Source of the DNA: an uncultured Robinsoniella sp.
Lineage (GTDB): Bacteria > Bacillota > Clostridia > Lachnospirales > Lachnospiraceae
Reading direction: 5' to 3'
Length of the DNA stretch: 64,000 nucleotides
NCBI GenBank assembly: GCA_900539655.1
Contig: UQCR01000018.1
Coordinates: 14,249-78,248 of the forward strand
Shown here: positions 62,166 through 64,000 of the stretch, one piece after another
Position numbering within the stretch: position 1 is the stretch's first letter
How the letters are laid out: each line of letters opens with the position of its first letter
Position numbers and translations under genes: made by a program
The notes under the pieces: generated by a model
The model's database searches: none
Seen by the model: only the letters and a program-made list of their open reading frames with translations
Told to the model about the DNA's origin: nothing

Positions 62166-62205
62166 ATGATCCTGCATTTGAAGAAATAGAATTTTCAAAC
62201 ATACT

Positions 62206-62886
62206 CTAGTAAACATACATGCCTTTCTGGCGGAAAGTATCCAGCATTTTATTTAACATGCTCTTGCTTTTCGACAGGAGGGCTTTTGAATTTATATTAA
62301 CAATATAACCACGTCTTAATGCACTGATTGCGGTCTTGTATACGCAGGCAGATGCATCCAGCCCCACAATTGTCAGTGTATTAATTTCATGATCAGTGAG
62401 AAGGCGCGATAGTGCTTTACAGGAAAATGCATCCTGCTGGTGTTTGATAAACTGATTGTCGCTGATGATATCTAATCCCGATACAAAATCACTTCCATGA
62501 TCCCATCCTGAAAGTCTTCCACCCATTGCAAGATATCCAAAAATGTTGTCCAGGGAAGAAAATACCTGTCTTACATAGATTACCATATCCCCGTCTGCTC
62601 TGGCTTTTTCTATAGTGTCATTCACCGCTTTTAAAAAAGGTTCTTTGTTGGAATAAGATCCTCTTTGTCCGCACAATCCTTCCTGGAGATCAATTACGAG
62701 AAGCGCTCTTTTCGATTCTGTCCGGAAACGGATTCGCTCGCCTGTGGAAGGAATGAGAAAAATGACGATCCGAACCAGCAGCAAAAGTAGAATAACATAA
62801 GCTGCCAGGGACGGGGTAATGATGCAAAGGGTAAAAAATGCAGCTATGCTGATAAGGTGGATGAGTAAGTATTTTAATTTTTGCAT
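62206..62886 (-). CDS. Membrane-anchored isochorismatase-family cysteine hydrolase
   Basis: 226 residues. ATG at 62886 fits GGGAGG (11 bases) better than the in-frame TTG at 62895 (2 bases). Two hydrophobic helices about 5-50 precede an isochorismatase-like domain: Asp in LLVIDLQEG, Lys in FIKHQQDAF, and Cys in GLDASACVYKTAI form the triad. Most family members are soluble; the double membrane anchor is unusual. The reaction may be amide hydrolysis (nicotinamidase-like) but substrate is unknown. Convergent with the alcohol dehydrogenase. Confidence 0.78.
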   Translation of the reverse strand: MQKLKYLLIHLISIAAFFTLCIITPSLAAYVILLLLLVRIVIFLIPSTGERIRFRTESKRALLVIDLQEGLCGQRGSYSNKEPFLKAVNDTIEKARADGDMVIYVRQVFSSLDNIFGYLAMGGRLSGWDHGSDFVSGLDIISDNQFIKHQQDAFSCKALSRLLTDHEINTLTIVGLDASACVYKTAISALRRGYIVNINSKALLSKSKSMLNKMLDTFRQKGMYVY

Positions 62887-63632
62887 TATAAACAATACCT
62901 CCCGGGTATGTATTTTAATAGTAGATTAGTATGAGTATAGCATATTTTTGTGGGAAATCACAGTATCAAAAAGCTATGTTATAAAACTTAAGAGTTGATG
63001 TTATCCTTTTATTTAAGATTTCCCAGGTATCAAAGATTCTAACCAATTGAATTAGGTTTTTTCAATAAAATTATAATGATTGTCTAATCTCCAATACCAA
63101 TTTTTAATATGTTGATAAAGCGTGGTGTTGTTGAAATTATGTTTGAGGTAGATATTTTGTTAAATGGATTGTGGGTGAACGCTACACCATTATTTCCGAA
63201 GGTGAATTTACGCATTTTGATAGTTCTACGCCTATGGAAATATGGTTATTGTTTAGCAAATTTCAATGCCAATGGGGCAAGCCACTTTGAAACGCCCAAC
63301 AACAAGATTTCAATTTTGTTAACAGTTCCGATCTGCGTGAAGATTTTGTAAACTGATATATATTGTGATACTTAAATCAACCTCTTCATGCTGGATTAGC
63401 TGCCTGCAGCTGAAAAATGTATTACCAAGGCGGATGGTTTGACGTTTACGATCTAGCCTGAACCGATTGATTTATGTATTACATCTGTTTTATCTACTAT
63501 TTTAAGAATTTATCTAGTGAAATTTTAGTTGACTAAAAAGTCAATAGCCTTGTGTTTGCCAGCAATCGGATTAGTATGGGAATATATTTAGTGTGATAAC
63601 ATAGATTTTATTGAGAAAATCAAAAAGAATAC
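62887..63632. other. AT-rich gap with no convincing intact gene
   Basis: Composition is visibly richer in A and T than the rest of the window. Apart from the broken fragment at 63147-63356, I see only a small palindrome TTGACT-AAAA-AGTCAA near 63530. The 80-codon frame at 63109-63351 has no ribosome site and no recognisable content. Likely accessory or decayed DNA leading into the toxin-antitoxin locus. Confidence 0.5.
63147..63356 (+). pseudogene. Possible decayed gene fragment
   Basis: One frame reads a protein-like stretch (GRYFVKWIVGERYTIISEGE, then FTHFDSSTPMEIWLLFSKFQ), an in-frame TGA at 63288, then a second coherent stretch (NAQQQDFNFVNSSDLREDFV) to TGA at 63354. It opens directly after an in-frame TGA at 63144 and has no start. 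No family recognised; may be chance. Confidence 0.25.
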
Positions 63633-63661
63633 TTTAAAAAATCTAGCACCCCGTGTATAAT
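63633..63661 (+). promoter_or_regulatory. Promoter of the antitoxin-like RNA
   Basis: Perfect TATAAT (63656-63661); at 17 bp upstream the -35 is the weak TTTAAA (63633-63638). Start predicted near 63668. Confidence 0.5.
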
Positions 63662-63667
63662 TTACTT

Positions 63668-63774
63668 AGAAGTAATCAAAAGACTGTGGTTGTTAGATGA
63701 TTTCGCTTCGGATAATCTGTGTAATTTTAAGTTACAAGCTATCCGCTATTGGCGCAGAGGGTAGCTTTTTTTAT
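63668..63774 (+). ncRNA. Antitoxin-like small RNA of a type I toxin-antitoxin locus
   Basis: About 107 nt between the promoter at 63633-63661 and the terminator ending at 63774. Its 3' end overlaps the last codons and 3' UTR of the toxin-like gene on the other strand. Its 5' part (63692-63711, GTTAGATG...CTTCGG) matches at 16 of 20 positions the toxin leader's own anti-Shine-Dalgarno arm, so CUUCGG can pair with CCGAAG next to the toxin ribosome site. Both contacts would silence the toxin. Existence and ends are predicted. Confidence 0.6.
63736..63774 (+). terminator. Terminator of the antitoxin-like RNA
   Basis: Stem AAGCTATCC (63736-63744) with GGGTAGCTT (63759-63767), one G-U pair, followed by T7. 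The toxin stop codon (63746-63748, minus) lies in its loop. Confidence 0.8.
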
Positions 63775-63847
63775 TTTGATGATTATCTATGTAAGTTAGT
63801 GTTGAAAAAATCACAAGCACCAAAGTTAGTAATTCTACTGTATTCAT
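63746..63847 (-). CDS. 33-residue hydrophobic type I toxin-like peptide
   Basis: ATG at 63847 with AAGGAGG nine bases upstream; 33 codons and TAG. The peptide starts MNTVELLTLVLVIFSTLTYI, a single membrane helix, then a polar and basic tail DNHQNKKSYPLRQ. Size, helix-plus-basic-tail layout and convergent antisense RNA fit holin-like/TxpA-type toxins of type I systems, which damage the membrane when unpaired (family knowledge). The two Lys codons lie in the A run of the antisense terminator, as in the remnant at 40.7 kb. The leader folds the ribosome site into a hairpin. The promoter is probably near or beyond the window end. Function inferred; no homolog search was done. Confidence 0.65.
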   Translation of the reverse strand: MNTVELLTLVLVIFSTLTYIDNHQNKKSYPLRQ

Positions 63848-63858
63848 ACCGCAATTCC

Positions 63859-63880
63859 TCCTTCGGTTATTTCCGAAGGA
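63859..63880 (-). promoter_or_regulatory. Shine-Dalgarno-sequestering hairpin of the toxin-like gene
   Basis: On the minus-strand RNA, UCCUUCGG pairs perfectly with CCGAAGGA over a 6-nt loop; the right arm supplies the first five bases of AAGGAGG. This would keep translation off until the hairpin opens. Confidence 0.65.
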
Positions 63881-64000
63881 TAACCATCTAACTATTCGCT
63901 GACGCTATTTTTGTCGAAGGAAGATTTACACCGCCCTCTCTAAATGCTAGCGTAAAATTTTTGTAGGATATAAGAAAAATAAGAGAACACCAACTTTGTG

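Noticed and set aside
63109..63351. 80-codon plus-strand frame in the AT-rich tail
   Set aside because: No ribosome site, no domain, and a competing frame over the same bases looks at least as protein-like.
1..64000. CRISPR array, prophage or complete insertion sequence
   Set aside because: No array of regularly spaced repeats, no phage structural genes and no transposase reading frame were found.

Overview
The window looks like chromosome from a gut Firmicute of the Lachnospiraceae, most likely Blautia or a close relative (inference). The signs are moderate-to-low GC, strong AGGAGG ribosome sites, secreted multidomain GH43/LamG/Ig-like enzymes, YesMN-controlled sugar ABC transporters, a long Firmicute-type SRP RNA beside tadA, and a GH31 enzyme that strongly resembles, from memory, the Blautia (Ruminococcus) obeum alpha-glucosidase.

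Layout. 1-15.8 kb: four co-directional genes for very large secreted arabinan/xylan-type proteins (GH43, LamG, Ig-like, BspA-type LRR modules), closed by a strong terminator. 15.9-19.0 kb: tRNA-Pro(CGG), a small unknown gene, an XRE regulator broken by a one-base frameshift, an HPr-like protein without the phosphorylatable His, and a membrane-anchored SGNH-type protein. 19.1-29.1 kb: a DUF6076-like gene divergent from a catabolic cluster: amino-acid dehydrogenase, four-subunit 2-oxoacid:ferredoxin oxidoreductase, ADP-forming acyl-CoA synthetase and two paralogous MFS transporters. Together these can link an amino acid to its CoA ester and the free acid plus ATP, or run in reverse. 30.2-35.0 kb: a VanRS-like two-component system, an unknown exported protein and a VanY-like D,D-carboxypeptidase, with matching 11-bp direct repeats upstream of the operon and of vanY; an acylphosphatase-like gene and a GNAT gene follow. 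35.2-40.5 kb: an AraC regulator with two DNA-binding modules and two Old-Yellow-Enzyme/FAD/Fe-S oxidoreductases. 40.6-49.3 kb: YesN/YesM, a sugar ABC transporter and an intracellular GH95 enzyme. 49.4-56.2 kb: an Asn-rich protein, a NrdG-like radical SAM activase, tadA, the SRP RNA, an AraC regulator and a GH31 alpha-glucosidase. 56.8-62.9 kb: a second OmpR-type two-component system, a VTT membrane protein, a GT2 glycosyltransferase, an iron-dependent alcohol dehydrogenase behind a MerR-type promoter, and a membrane-anchored isochorismatase-like hydrolase. 62.9-64.0 kb: an AT-rich, nearly gene-free tail.

The most interesting finds are tiny and non-coding. At 63.65-63.88 kb there is what looks like a complete type I toxin-antitoxin locus: a 33-residue hydrophobic peptide on the minus strand with its Shine-Dalgarno inside a hairpin, facing a roughly 107-nt terminated RNA on the plus strand. 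At 40.56-40.74 kb the same architecture survives as an orphan: an antitoxin-like RNA behind a perfect consensus promoter, facing a 17-codon toxin tail that now lies just after the yesN stop codon, so the RNA could act on yesMN mRNA. Several genes also have short repeats that echo their own 3' end past the stop codon, and a MITE-like intergenic repeat family with CAGCTG-cored arms occurs at 29.2 kb and twice at 56.2-56.7 kb.

All assignments are from reading the sequence and from recalled family knowledge; no search was run.
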